Shown: positions 20,900-33,795, counted from the first letter of the stretch. The stretch: 64,000 nt of DNA from Bettongia penicillata ogilbyi (GCA_023548195.1 JAJHZJ010000008.1:5108215-5172214); one strand, 5' to 3'. The notes: generated by a model not told the origin, from the letters alone. Translations and numbers: made by a program.

Positions 20900-22050
20900 T
20901 AATCAACTGAAACTCCCAGGTTTTATTCACATGAACTAAAATTGAATGCTTGTTTCTCCTTTTCAATACAAAATTCTTTTAAAATTTAAGGCAGGACTTT
21001 TAATTCACCTTAGTTAACATTTTTTTTTTTTTTAGGCTTTCTCTCTGTCTGAAAAGCCCTCTTAGCTCTTCCCAACTTGCCTCTTTTTTTTTTGACCTCA
21101 CCAAGTTGGCCTGGCATAGCCTAGAGGGTCTCCTTTATCCCAAACTCTACATACTACAAGTGCGGTCACCATTTTCTCTTCTCAAAGATTTATACCACAA
21201 ATGTGTAGGTTAAAGGGGAAGCAAAGTTCAGCAAGGAATAGTTTGTATGAGACAAATTTGAAAGAGACAAAAGTACATGCATCTATTCAAGACAAAAAAA
21301 ATTGATGGGTTACAATGGGTATAGAAGGGAAATGAAGTATTACCATGTTTGCAAAAGGTCTGGGAATAAAAAGGAAGGGGGGACATTCCAAAAGATAAAC
21401 TACAGTTACCTGGATTAATGAAAAAGAAGGGTTATGTTTGTCTTAAAGGAAGGAAGTGAAGGAACCTAATATGGCTTAGGTCAACAACTCAAATGAGAAC
21501 CATTTGACAGGAGAAACTCTGGATCACAGAAAACCAGAGGTGTCTTAACAGCTGTGAAAGGAGAATTAGACAATCAACATTTTGCAAGAACTGGAGCATG
21601 CTTTGTGAATGATTTAAGAGAAGCTTACAGAGTCTGATCTAGATACCTCATTTTAGCCCTTGGGATTGAGTCACAGTTGAGAGAGACCATTTTGCAATTT
21701 CATTTGTAGTAATACTTTTCCAGAGCTAGGCCAGCTGCATCTTGCCTTCAGAATTAGAGGGCTGCCCCTGAGGCGTTGGGTAAGTCTTTCTCTAATGCTC
21801 TTGGCTCAAGCCACATTCCAGTTTTATCACAACTTTTAACCTACCAGTCATTAAAACCTAAGTTCCATTTAAGTAATGAATGACAATAAGCTTTTACAGA
21901 GGGACATTCACTTGGAAAATATAACAAGAACAGAAGTACAAACATTTCCTTCCAACAGGTGAGAGTTGGTGTCAAACTCAAGGCAGGATGAAGTCATCTG
22001 CTCAAGAAGGTTTTTCTGGGCTAAGCCCCCAAAACAAAAATGCTTATTCC
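20900..22050. other. Unassigned non-coding DNA
   Basis: T-rich runs occur at 21020 and 21086. Nothing else is recognised, apart from text at 21970-21995 ('tggtgtcaaactcaaggcag') that resembles a hAT MITE end. Confidence 0.4.
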
Positions 22051-22054
22051 AATA

Positions 22055-22192
22055 CTTCATCTCTGTTCAAACTACGTATGCATACAACAGTTCATGTTGT
22101 TATAAGTGGCCCCCAATCTACCAGAGGATTTTGGTCCAAAAGTTTGTCAAATGTTAGTGATCTAAAGCTCAGAACATATGTATCCATATAAA
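22055..22192 (+). repeat. 138-bp direct repeat, copy 2
   Basis: Gapless partner of 19662-19799, 2393 bp away, with 5 differences counted by eye. A short plus-strand frame through it is not conserved in copy 1 and is not taken as coding. Confidence 0.9.
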
Positions 22193-22834
22193 CAATGTTA
22201 TAAGTTGAAGTAGAAATAGACCACTAACCTGAATATAAAAATCCCTGTGGCACACATTTTGACTTAGTTCTGAAATGCAGTATTATGTTATTGTATTTTT
22301 ATTTATTTTGTTAAATATTTTCCAATTACATTTTACTCTGGTTCAGGCCACATCTTGAGTGCTGTGGGCTCAACATGATCAACGAATTCTGTGTCTGGCA
22401 CCTCTGCTCCATACCACTTGGTCTCTTGGGAGTGTGGGTTCAGACTTAATGCCTTTCCTATATAGTATTCTCCCCATCATTTACTTTCAAATGTGGTGCA
22501 GCTGATGAGCAGAAGATGTGACTTAGGTGGGTGGCTCATTATCTCATTTAGAATAAATACCAGTATGGAGTCTTCTCCTGAACTTTTGGTGCTTCACTAT
22601 GTTGACTCTTTTAAAGTTTTCAAGGTTACAGTGATTACCAGTCTTCTTTTGGAAACAATAAACAAGAAGCAATGGCAGGGCCTCATTGCAACAGTCTAAT
22701 GGGAGATAAAGGTCCAAGGGCTTAGTCCTTGCCTCCTCACTTGACTTGCCAGGCATGAAAAGAAATCAGAATTAGGATACTAGCCCTGGCAGATTAATGA
22801 ATTTTCAGTGTACCCTAGTTCCAGCAACGCATCC

Positions 22835-23150
22835 AATCAAGGGGCTGTCTCCTTATTATGCCTTTTAGAATATTGTATTCCAAGGTCTCTTCTCATTTAT
22901 AGTCAGAGCTTCCAGGTCTTGCGTGAACTGCTTCTTTTTCTACAGCTTGCAGTATTTTTTCTTGGCCATGGAAATTCTGGATTTTGGCTCTGATACTCTT
23001 GAGACTTTTCTTTCAGGGGTTCCTTTTTGGAGATGATTAGTAGATTCTTTCTAACTTTACTCTGCCCTTTGGTTCTAATATATCTGGGCACTTTTCATCT
23101 ATACTTTCTCAGATATTAATTGTTCATGGTTTTCAGAAAATCCAATGACA
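22835..23150 (-). pseudogene. L1/HAL1 ORF1 C-terminal fragment (old)
   Basis: The plus-strand words 'ttcttggccatggaaattct', 'ctttggttctaatatatctg' and 'gaaaatccaatgacatg' align with ORF1 RRM/C-terminal text of copies A to C. It is short and frameshifted. Confidence 0.6.
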
Positions 23151-23199
23151 TGTACACAGCATGGCATAAAAAGAGGATTCCATGAATTCCATTTCACAT

Positions 23200-24110
23200 A
23201 TTACTTTTTTTTAAAAAGCCATGTAATATTTGTTACTCAACATTTTGAAAGCAACCCTGCTTTTCTGAGTTTCCTTCTGTTTTCTTTTGTTCTCACCTGT
23301 AATTTTATTTTTTCTCCCTTCCCACTCTGCCCAGAAAAAGTTACCATTAGACTCAAATATGCATGTGCATGTATGCATATATATATATATATATATATTT
23401 GTACGTATATACATACATATATTAAACCACACTATACATACTTCTATATATCAATTCTTCCTCTGGAAATGGATTCTTTCACTAGTCCTTTGTAGTTGAT
23501 TTGAGTATTTATGATCATCAAAATGAATTAGTCATTCAAAGTTGTTCTTATGACAATTTTCCTGTTATTGTGTACAATATTCTTTTGGTTTCTGCTCATT
23601 TCACTTGTCATTATTTCATGTAAATCTCTCCAGGTTTTCTTAAAATCAACCAGCCCATTATTTTTTATAGCACAATATTATTCCATTACAATCATATGCC
23701 ACAACTTGAGCCATTCCCCAATTGAAGGACATTTCCTCAATTTCCAATTCTCTGCCACCATAAGAGAGCTGCTACAAATATTTTAGGACTTATAAGGTTT
23801 TCTCCTTTTTCCTTAATCACAATGAGAAATAAATCTAATAGTGGGATTGCTGGGTCAAAGTGTATACATAGTTTTATAACTCTTTGAGCATAATTACAGA
23901 TTGTTTGCCAAAATGATTAGATCAGTTCACAGTTCCACCAACGGTGAATCAGTGGCCCACCCAAGGATTCTTAAATTATTACTTCTTATTCTGTTTTCTG
24001 AGTCAACTGTTTTTGATAACAGATGTCATTGTTATTATCTTTTGTTTTCTTCAATTTTTGGTTTTATTCTAATATTTCTTGTTCCCTCATGGAATCATTG
24101 ATATCTTCTT
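23200..24110 (-). mobile_element. L1 3' end (ORF2 C-terminus and 3' UTR), truncated
   Basis: Antisense ORF2 C-terminal phrases are clear: 'acttgagccattccccaatt', 'tgggattgctgggtcaaagt' and 'agttccaccaacggtgaatc'. They correspond to GEWLNKLW-type and preceding ORF2 residues. A TA/TATG microsatellite (about 23365-23425) interrupts the 3' UTR part. It is dead. Confidence 0.7.
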
Positions 24111-24224
24111 GATCTATTTTGGTATCCTGGCAAAGTATTCTTTTTTTTTTTTTAGATTGAAGTATAGTTTTTTTTCCTTTAGTTTTCTTGAGTTTTTAGT
24201 TTGGTCTATGTTTTCTTTTTCTTT

Positions 24225-26255
24225 TTATGATTATTTTATTTAATTTCAGTGCTCCACAATCACTTTCATATAACCTAGATTTTTTTCCCTCCCTACCCCT
24301 TCTTCCCCGCTGCCTCTCCCTACCTGCCCCCTCCCTCCCCAAGAGAGCATACAATTCTATATAGGTTCTACACATACATTTCCACTAAATACACTCTCAC
24401 CTTAGTCATGTTGTGTAGAAGAATTAGAATGAATGAGAGAAATCATAAAACAAACCAAAACGTAATACAGAAGAAAATGATCGACTAAATTCTGCTATTG
24501 AATAGTTCTTTCCCTGGATGTGGAAGACACTTTGCCTTAAAAGACCATTGGGATTTTTTTAAGTCCTTGCATTGCAATGAAGTTCTAACTCTACCAGAAA
24601 AAATCCTCACACACTGGTTGTTTCTGTGCACAAAGTTCTCCTGGTTCTGCTCCTTTCATTCAGCATCAGATCATATATCTTTCCAAGCCTCTGAAATCTT
24701 CCTGTTCATCATTTCTCATAGCACAATGGCATTCCATTACATTCATGTACCAGTATTTATTCAGTCATTCCCCAATTGATGGGCATCCCCTTGATTTCCA
24801 GTTTTTGGCCATCACAAAGAGAGCTGCTATAAATTTTTTTGTACATGTGGGACCCTTCCCATTTTTATGATCTCTTGGGGATACAGTCCTAGAAGTGATA
24901 TTGCTGAGTCAAAAGGTATGCACATTTTTTGTAGCCCTTTAGGCACCGTTCCAAATTGCTCTCCAGAATGATTAGATCAGCTCACAGCTCCACCAATAAT
25001 GAATTAGTGTTACAACTCTCCCACATCTTCTCCAACATTTATCATCTTCCTGTTTTGTCATGTTAGCCAGTCTGATAGGTGTGATATGGTATCTCAGAGT
25101 TGTTTTGATTTGCATCTCTCTAATCAATAGTGATTTAGAGCATTTTTTCATATGATTATAGACATCTTTAATTTCTTCCTCTGAAAACTGCCTGTTCATA
25201 TCCTTTCACCATTTGTCAACTGGGGAATGACTTGTATCATTGTACATTTGACTCAGTTCTCTATATATTTTAGAAATGAGGCCTTTATCACAGGCTCTAG
25301 TTGCAAAATTTCTTTCCCAGTTTTCTGCTTTCCTTCTCATCTTGGTTGTACTGGGTTTGGTTGTACAAAACCTTTTCAGTTTAATGTAATCAAAATTATC
25401 CAGTTTGCACTTCATAATGTTTTCTATCTCTTGTTTAGTCAAAAACTCTTTCATTCTCCATAAATCTGATAAATACACTATTCCTTGCTTCACTAATTTG
25501 TTTATAGTATCTATCTTTATACTAGAGCATGTACCCATTTGGACTTTATTCTTGTGTACAATGTCAGGCAATGGTCTATGCTTAGTTTCCACCACACTGT
25601 TATCCAGTTTTCTCAGCAATTTTTGTCAGACAGTAAGTTCTTATCCCAGAAGCTGGGGTCCTTAGATTTACCAAATAGTAGATTGCTATATTCACTGACT
25701 ACTGTGTCTTGAGAACCTAACCTATTCCACTGGTCTACCCTTCTGTTACTTAGTCAGTACCAAGTGGTTTTGATAATTGCTGCTTTATAATACAATTTGA
25801 GATGTGGTAGAGCTAGGCTGCCTTCCCTAACATTTCTTTTCATTAGTTCCCTTGATATTCTGGACCTTTTGTTCTTCCAGGTGAATTTTGATATTACTTT
25901 TTCTAGCTCTAGCAAATAATTATCTGTTAGTTTGATTGATATGGCACTTAATAAGTAAATTAATTTAGGTAGAATTGTCATTTTTATTATATTGGCTTGG
26001 CCTACCCATGAGCAACTGATGTTTTTCCACTTCCTTAGATTTGACTTTATTTGTGTGAAAAATATTTTGTAATTGTGTTCATATAGTCCCGGAGCTTGCT
26101 TTGGCAGGTAGACTCCCAAATATTTTACAGTGTCTGCCCTAGCTTTAAATGGGATTTCTCTTTCTGTCTCTTAATGTTGGGCTTTGTTAGCAACATATAG
26201 AAATGCAGAAGATTTGTGTGGGTTTATTTTGTAACCTGAAACTTTCTGGCAAAGT
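24225..26255 (-). mobile_element. 5'-truncated L1: RT end, ORF2 C-terminal region and 3' UTR
   Basis: Minus-strand frames in order: 26119-25754 (LPKLIYLLSAISIKLTDNY, TWKNKRSRISRELMKRNV; post-RT region), 25619-25206 (IDTINKLVKQGIVYLSDLW, KRFCTTKPSTTKMRRK), 25199-24972 ([36 protein letters not shown]; Cys-rich motif of the ORF2 tail) and the last ORF2 part down to about 24500. The 3' UTR is at 24500-24230. Few stops separate the frames, so this is a moderately old 5'-truncated insertion. Confidence 0.88.
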
Positions 26256-27010
26256 ATTTCTTGGGCAAAGTTTACAAATTTTTCTTCTAAGCTACTTATT
26301 CTCCTTCCTGTTCTTTCCTCAAGTGTTTTAATTTCATTTTAAAAATTTCTTCCTTCAGGTCCTATAGGCATTCATGTAATTTTTTTGGAAAATTCCTTTT
26401 TCCCCCTTTGAGTATCTGCTTACAGTTGTTCTGTAGTTGCTCATTTCTATTTAGGGGAGACGGTGCCATCTCCAAATTTGCCATAATTTTTAAAATTCTA
26501 TTTGGTGTTTTTGATTTACTCATCTTTTCAGCTTTAATTCCCTGCTGAACTTTTGGGTGGGATATTTGGCTCCCACTGGTCTATTTCTGGACTTTTTTAC
26601 CCTGACCTTCACCTTTCAGGCTCTGTGGCACCTAGGATCTTGGAATTTCACTGCTGCTTCTTTAGGGCTCTCTTGACATTTCCAGATAGAAGACTAGGAA
26701 ACTTGGAGCTTGGCTATTTGAACACCAAAGCTCCACTCTGGTTGAAAAAAAAACCAAACAAACCTTGTTGTTCATTATTCATTGGCCACTGCTGCTCCCA
26801 TTCTGACAAGCTTTCAAGGTTTCCACCCTGGAGATTTCTCAGGGGAGCCCTCTGCCCTTTCTGTCTCCAAATTCAGAGACTTTCAGTCTAGATGTGTCCT
26901 CTCTCTGGCTGGGTTAGTGCTGACTTTGCTGGAGATACCTCCCTTCCTATTTGTCCATGGGTTTCTCACTGACTTTTTGTGCAGTTCTTGGAGAGGAAGG
27001 AGACTCTTAC
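26256..27010 (-). mobile_element. Possible older L1-type ORF1/5' UTR segment
   Basis: Minus-strand text near 26530-26290 reads MSKSKTPNRILKIMANLE then NNCKQILKGGKRNFPKKL, a Lys/Glu-rich coiled-coil-like start. Upstream sequence to about 27010 is GC-richer, like an L1 5' UTR. It may be another L1 lineage or an unrelated repeat. Confidence 0.35.
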
Positions 27011-27019
27011 ATATTTTTT

Positions 27020-28045
27020 TTTTTATGAGAGATAATCTTTTTTTTTTAATTTTTATTTTTAATTTTTATTTTTTTTAATGTTTTACAATCATTTCCTTAA
27101 AGTTAAGATTTTATCCACTCCCACCCTTCCCCCACTCCCACCCTCCCTCTCCGTGACAGCATACAATTTTGTATAGGTTCTACATATACTTTCCTATTGA
27201 GCACATTTTCACTATAGTCATGCTATGTAGTCGAACTAAAATAAATGGAAGAAATCCTATAAGAAATCAAAACATAATACACTGAAACCCACCCACACAC
27301 AAACATGATCTGCTACATTCTGCAAATGACTTCCATATTTCTTTCTCTGAGTGTGGAAGACATTTTGCCTTAGAAGGCTAACATTAGATTTTTTTTTTTT
27401 CTCAGTAAGTTCTTGTGTTATTACAAAGTTCTAAGTCTACCAGAAAAAACTCTCACACACTGTGGTCGTTGCTGTGCACAAAGTTCTCCTGGTTCTGCTC
27501 CTTTTGCTCAGCATCAGGTCATATAAGTCCTTCCAGGCCTCCCTGAAGTCTTCTTGTTCGTCATTTCTTATGGCACAATAGTACTCCATTACATTCATAT
27601 ACCATAATTTATTCAGCCATTCCCCAATTGATGGGCATCCCCTTGACTTCCAGTTTTTGGCTACCACAAAGAGTGCTGCTATAAATATTTTTGTACACGT
27701 GGGACCCTTTCCCGTTTTTATGATCTCTTGGGGATACAGTCCTAGTAGCGATATTTCTGGGTCAAAGGGTATGCACATTTTTGTAGCCCTTTGGGCATAG
27801 TTTCAAACCATTCTCCAGAAGGGTTGGATGATCTCACAGCTCCACCAACAATGAATTAGTGTTCCAACTCTCCCACATCCTCTCCAGCATTTATCATTTT
27901 CTTGTTCTGTCATGTTTGCCAATCTTATAGGTGTGATGTGGTACCTCAGAGTTGTTTTGATTTGCATCTCTCTAATCAATAGTGATTTAGAGCACTTTTT
28001 CATATTCTTATATACTTTCCTACTGGATTTCTTGTTCATTATCCA
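27020..28045 (-). mobile_element. 5'-truncated L1: ORF2 C-terminus and 3' UTR
   Basis: Minus-strand frames are 28039-27803 ([38 protein letters not shown]) and 27778-27437 (KIFIAALFVVAKNWKSRG, CPSIGEWLNKLWYMNVMEYY, EQEDFREAWKDLYDLM). The 3' UTR runs to T-runs on the plus strand at about 27030-27075 (the poly(A) side). It is the best-preserved ORF2 tail in the window. Confidence 0.88.
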
Positions 28046-28119
28046 GTCTAGTGCAACCTTTAAGGTTTTGCTGGAGTAGATGTGTGAGAACTGCCCAATC
28101 TACCTTGGCCATCCATTGT

Positions 28120-28330
28120 GGCAAGAAATCCTGCCTCAAACACTTACAAGCTGGGTCAGTCTGAGCAAGTCATTTAACCTAACTGCTACCTCAGTTTCTT
28201 CATCTGTAAAACAGGGATAATAATAGCACCTACCTCACAGGTGTGGTTATGAGGATCAAATAATATTATATATGTAAAGTGCTTTACAAACTTTAAATTG
28301 CTATATAAATGCTATTGTGGTTATTTTGGA
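28120..28330 (+). mobile_element. MIR/Ther-type SINE
   Basis: It has the full MIR order: 'caagtcatttaacctaactg', 'tcagtttcttcatctgtaaa', 'aacagggataataatagcac', 'ctacctcacaggtgtggtta', 'tgtaaagtgctttacaaact'. Confidence 0.8.
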
Positions 28331-28505
28331 ATTTGGAGCTAGAAAGAATCTTAAAGATCATGTATTCTTCTCCTCTCATTATTTAAATGACAAAACTGAG
28401 ACTGAGAGAAAAGTAACTGTCAACAGTCACACACTGGTGGCAAAACAGAGATTTGAACACAAATCCTCCTGTTACAAATCTAGTATTCTTTCCACTAGAA
28501 CTAAG
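28331..28505 (-). mobile_element. MIR-type SINE in inverted orientation to its neighbour
   Basis: Antisense order 'tggagctagaaagaatctta', 'aatgacaaaactgagactga', 'gcaaaacagagatttgaaca' and 'ctagtattctttccactaga'. It directly abuts the plus-strand MIR at 28120-28330. Confidence 0.65.
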
Positions 28506-28539
28506 GTTTCAAAGTGTGCCAAGTGGTATTATTCCTTTT

Positions 28540-29070
28540 TCTAAAAAATAACATTTTATTTTTTTTCCCAATTACATGTAAAGACAAATTTTAATCATCA
28601 TTTTTTAAAGTTTTAAGTTCCAAATTCTCTCCATCCCTTTTCCCCTTTCCTCCTCCCTGAGATGGTAAGCAGTTTGCTATAGGTTATACATGGGTGATCA
28701 TGCAAAATATATTTCTCTATTAGGCATGTTACAAAAGCAAACACAGAACAAAAAAAATTGAAAAGAAAAACAAAGTAAAAAAAAACCATTCTTTGATCTG
28801 CATTCAGACTCCTTTAGTTCTTTCTCTGGAGGTAGGTAACATTTTTCATCATTCCTTCTGAACTGTCTTGCATCATTGTAGTGCTGAGAATAGCTAAGTT
28901 ATTCCTAGTTGGTTATCGCACAATATTGCTGCTACAATGTCTTCCTGTTTCTGCTCACTTCACTTTGCATCAGTCCATGTAAGTCTTAGGTTTTTATTAA
29001 GTCTGCCTGCTCATCATTTCTTACAGAATAGTCTTCCATTATAATCACATACCACAACTTGTTCAGGGTA
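28540..29070 (-). mobile_element. L1 3' UTR and ORF2 tail, old 5'-truncated copy
   Basis: A T-run (28555-28570) stands for the poly(A) side. It is followed by 'cccaattacatgtaaagaca', the L1 3' UTR, and then ORF2-tail antisense phrases near 28975-29065 ('tcatcatttcttacagaata', 'cacataccacaacttgttca'). Confidence 0.65.
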
Positions 29071-29074
29071 CATG

Positions 29075-30990
29075 TCGAGCTTGGAAACATGTTGGCTATT
29101 GAAAGCAGCTTTCTCTAGACATGGAAGAATAAGTCATTCGTTGTTAGCATGTAGAGATAGTGCTCCTAATAACACTGTTGTTGGTTGCAGAGAGAACTGA
29201 TGTATTACTAAGAACTTAGCACACAATAAAACTATACTATATTTGGGGGATATTGTACATCTCTATTTCTCTTACTATCACTACCCTAACTACAACTCTT
29301 TCGCTAGGTGTAGGCTGCCTAAGTTTGGTTTGTCTACTAGTCAGAAAACAATCCAGTTAACAAGTATTTGTTAAGTGCCTATTCTGTGCCAGACACCATG
29401 CACTGGAAAGGCAGCCTGAAAGGTCTGATCAACTTTGATCTAATTCCCCTGGCATTTTAGAATATATTTTCCAGAGGCATTTTAGAATATATTTTCAAAA
29501 GCTTCTAGTTCTCTGTGCCAGTCTTTTTCCTTTTAAAATGAACTGGCAATAACTCCTAAAGAAGCATTTTAGTTATCCCTTTGTTTTCTAGTAGGTCCTT
29601 AAACACTACTGTACATAGGCTCATAGAGCAAAAGCCTTAGTTATGTTATTTGAAGAATGAGAGGGAGAGATTAGATAATCTTTAAGGTTCCTTCTAGCTC
29701 TAAATTCCAAAATAACAACAATAGTAATGACAAAAACAAATATGGAGCAGAGGTGAGTTTGCTAGCTTCCCTCCAAGAAGCTATTCTGAATTGATTCTGT
29801 TATTAGGAAGGGTTAAGTTACCTTGCCATAAGCATGGAAATAATCCTGGTGCCTTGGCAATATCAACAGACTTAAGTAGCCTGAGGTGATTTTCTTCCCC
29901 ATCCTTATGTAAGAGCAGCCTGGCACTAGACCAAGGGGGTTGGGTTGCCCTCTTTCACTAAGGGGCCCCATATCACAAGCATGGACTCAGGTTCAGTCCC
30001 TTGGATAGTCTGTCTTTTAATGAGAGGACTAGGAGGGAATTGACAGCAAATCCCTACAACTTTCCAGAAATACTTTCACAAGAAACATTCTTCTAAGACA
30101 GGTGAGTGGTTTCCAGTTTGCTTTCATGCCTGGTGAATTTAGCCTGTAGTCTGGCATGCCAAACGCTGGAATTCCATGAACTAGGTTCAACCTTGAGGGA
30201 TTTCCCAAAAGCCTTACTCGTTAATTCATTTTGCTCTATACTGGAATATTTCAGAGGAATACCAGCACATGGTTCAAGTGGCTCAGGTCTAGTGCTCTAC
30301 AGATGTGGATAAAAATGTCCTTAGATTTCATATAAATCACTAAATGTAGCAATACATATTGGGCACATGTTATCTTTATATCATCTTTATTTGCAAATAC
30401 ATGTTGTCTTTTTTTATATTATCTGCTTATTGTAGCTAATAAACAACTATTATAATTATCTTCATTCTCTGGTGAGTCTCACCTTTATTCAGGGGATTAC
30501 CATCTTCCAAACATTGTACTACCTTGTAATTTAGATTGCCTTTGGTTGAAGTTGGCATGAATGTAGCCTCTCAACATTCCAGTGATCTCCTCTTACTCTG
30601 GAGACCCATACAAGCATCCACCCTTTTTAGTATGATCTGAAGGGATTCAGTTCTCCTGAATTAATGAGGGAAAATGTATTAAGCACCTACTAAGCACAAG
30701 ACAATGGACTAAACACCATGGATACAAATAAAGAGGCAAGACAGTATCTTCTCTCAAGGTGTTCGCATTCATTGATAATGCATTTTATTTAACATCATTT
30801 TCATTGATAGAACCTATATCCAATCCTGATGCTGAACCATTTGACAGTGCCAGGGTCTTTGGTGGTGAGAACTCTGTTTTCTGGATCTTCTTTAGAAGAG
30901 AAAGACACCTGGGATTGCTAGACTAATAACTTTCAATATTCTGGTGAATCCCAGACACTCCAAAAGGCACTCATTCTCTTTTTTTGTAAT
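29075..30990. other. Mostly unassigned DNA with two L2 3' scraps
   Basis: Antisense L2 3' ends appear at about 29345-29415 ('ttaagtgcctattctgtgcc') and 30655-30785 ('taagcacctactaagcacaa'). The rest holds no recognised element, exon or RNA gene. A 33-bp local duplication around 29455-29505 ('ggcattttagaatatatttt' twice) is visible. Confidence 0.45.
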
Positions 30991-31002
30991 TTATTGAAGG
31001 GT

Positions 31003-31020
31003 GGAGCCAAGATGGCAGAG
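31003..31020 (+). promoter_or_regulatory. L1 5' terminal promoter motif with YY1-like site
   Basis: GGAGCCAAGATGGCAGAG lies at the element start. CAAGATGG is the YY1 core; its role in directing L1 transcription start is known from human L1 and is inferred here. Confidence 0.6.
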
Positions 31021-32109
31021 TGAGGGCAATTATTCACCTAAGCTCTTAGACAAACTCCTTCAGATATCTCTAAAAAGAGAACCTGACTGGATTTTAGAGG
31101 GGCAGAATGCAATAGAAGACAGACTGTGGCAGATTTACAGCCCAGGACAGATTGGAAGGTTGATGGGAAAGATCTGTTCCTTGGAGCTGGAGGAGGCCAC
31201 AGCCCACAGCACACAGGCTGTACCAGCGTGTCCCCACCATGGCAGGGCTGAGCAGGAAGCCCCAGGTAGTCTGAGACAGCAGCCACAGTGCAGAATCTTG
31301 GGTATATCAGCCCAGGACAAGAATCCAGCAGAACCAAGCAAGTAACAGCTGCAGAGCCCCAGGTATCTGTAGTACCTGCTCCTGAGACTCTCAGTCTGAA
31401 GATTAAATGTCTGTAAGTCACCAACTTGAACTTCTGGGAGCCAAAATGGTGGAGTGATTGGTGAATGCTCTCTCCCCCTCCCCTTGTTGACCTTGAAAGA
31501 ACCATAAAATATTTCCCCAGAAAAGTCCTTGAATAGTGGGATTACCAGAAGGAGCAAACAGTCTCATAGCATGTGAGGCTAAGAAAATAACTAAGGAAGG
31601 TTGCTTTTGCTGTGGCTGAAGGGGACAAGTGCAGGACCAGAGCTATCCCAGACAGTCCCACCTCAGCAAACTGGAAGGAGATCCTGAGCCCTGGGGGTGG
31701 GGGTGGGGGGAAAGAACCCACAACTGCCAACACCAAGACCCCAGATGTGCCTCAGCACCCCAGGGAAATCAGGAAACATTAGGGCAGATGGGACCACCAA
31801 CTGCTGAGCTTGCCTAAGCTCTAATTCAGCAGAGGAGACTTCCTGTGGCCAGATCACTCCTCCTCCACACTTAACAAACTACCTCCAGGGTAAATCCAGG
31901 GAAACCCAAAAAGACTTCACCTGGCCTCTGCTTTCTTACATCAACCAGCTCAGATAAGCTTCAGCACGTTAGCTTTTAGATGAAAGAACCAGAGGCCACA
32001 AGACACAAACCCTCAAGTTCAAGACACAAGAATTATGCTACAGAGACCCTTGTGCCCCAGAAGCAGAGATCTACTTTAAAAGCCAGGAAAAGGGTGATTA
32101 TCACCATCA

Positions 32110-33186
32110 TGAGTAAGAAGAAAAACAGAAAAAAAAGACCATAGAATCTTTCTGTGGGGACAAGGACCAAACCACAAATACCAAAGAGATCAGCATTGAG
32201 ACTGTACTCCCATGTGAAACTTCAGAAAGGGCTACAAACTGATCACAAGCACAAAGAGCACTCTTGAAAGAGCTGAAGAAAGATTTTAAAAGCCAAATTA
32301 GAGAAATAGAAGAAAAACTGGCCAATGACTTTAAAAGTATGAAGAACAAATTCACTGAAGAGAATAGTTCCTTAAAACCCTAAACCTAACCCTAAACCTA
32401 AAGGAAACACAAAATCTAACTGGGAAAATTGGACAAATGAAAAAGGAAGTACAAAAACTAACTGGAGGAAATAGCTCCTTGAAAGGAATAATTGGATAGA
32501 TGGAAAAGGAGATGCAAATATTAACTGAAGCAAACAATTTGATAAAAATTAGAATTGAGCAAGTAGAAGCTAATGACTCTATGAGACATCAAGAATCAGC
32601 CAAACAGAATCTAAAGAATGAGAAGACAGAAGAAAATGTAAAATATCTAATTAGAAAAACAACTAACCTGGGAAATAGATCCAGGAGAGAAAATCCAAGA
32701 ATTACTGGCTTACCAGAAAGCCAGGATGAAAAAAAGAGCCTGGACAATATCCTTCAAGAAATCATCAAGGAAAACTGCCCAGAAGTCCTAGATTTAGAGG
32801 ATGAAATAGTCATTGAAAGAATCCACCCTTCACCTCCCAAAAGGGATCCCAAACTAAAAACACCAAGGAATATCGTTGCCAAATTCCAGAACTATCAAGT
32901 GAAGGAGAAAATACTACAGGCAGCCAGAAAGAACTGATTTAAATATTGAGGAGCTACAATCAGGATCATACAGGACCTGGAAGCTTCTACATTAAAAGAT
33001 CGAAAGAATTGGGATATGATATTCCTTAAGGCAAAGGAGCTGGGACTACAACCAAGGATCAATTACTCAGCAAAGTTGAACACACTATTTCAGGCAAGGA
33101 GATGGACATTCAATGAAATAAGAGATTTCCAGACCTTCCTGATAAAAAGACCAGAACTCAATAGAAAATTCGATCTTCAAACGTAG
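32110..33186 (+). pseudogene. L1 ORF1 pseudogene
   Basis: It starts MSKKKNRKKRP and meets a stop at once (near 32143). A degraded coiled coil follows. A 145-codon open stretch (32500-32937) then covers the end of the coiled coil and the RRM-like domain (RKTTNLGNRSRRENPRITGL, IIKENCPEVLDLEDEIVIER). The last part ends RPELNRKFDLQT before the stop at 33184-33186. The length matches ORF1 of HAL1 copy B. Telomere-like DNA interrupts the coiled coil at 32376-32402. Confidence 0.85.
32376..32402 (+). repeat. Short interstitial telomere-like motif
   Basis: The sequence runs as four alternating CCCTAAA/CCTAA-type units, close to the vertebrate CCCTAA telomere repeat. It lies inside the L1 ORF1 coiled coil. 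None of the other ORF1 copies in the window has it. Confidence 0.6.
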
Positions 33187-33795
33187 GTCTCAAGAGAAGC
33201 ATAAAAAGGTAAATGGGGGGAAAATACCTGTTCCTCAATATGGGAAAACTGCTTACATCCCTATAAGGGAAGATGATACTTGTTAATCTTGAGAATTGCA
33301 TATTTATCATGAAATATAAAAGGGATATGCATAGAGGGAATGGGTATAAAGTAAATGATGTGATGATAAAAATGTGATTTATGCATGCAAAGGGATTGTA
33401 AAAGGAGATGTGAGAAGGAGGAGGCAGAAAATGGTAAATTCCATCACAAGAGTAGAGGGAAAGAGGGGAAGGAGATGAGCATTGTTTGAGAGGTACTCCC
33501 ATCTGATTTGGTTAAAGGAGGGAACAACAAACTTAATTAAGTAAATAAATCTAACTAGCTCTATAGGCAGTAGGAGGGGAAGGGGGAAAGAAACAGGTGG
33601 GGAGGCTAAAAGGAAGGGAAGAAGTAGTAAGGGTAAAGAGGAGTAAAAGTGAGGGGGGCTGAAAGAAGGAAGGGAAGACTGAGGGAGGTGGTGGTCAAAA
33701 ATTAAAACTATTGTGGAGGGGAAGGAAGAAGGAAGAATTAAAAGCACAGACAGTGGGCAAGAGGATGGAGAGAAAGACAGATAATAATCATAACT

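Noticed and set aside
31001..31857. Several 60-155-codon frames on both strands
   Set aside because: They lie in the L1 5' UTR, which is GC-richer and therefore has fewer stops; none matches ORF0-like or other known products.
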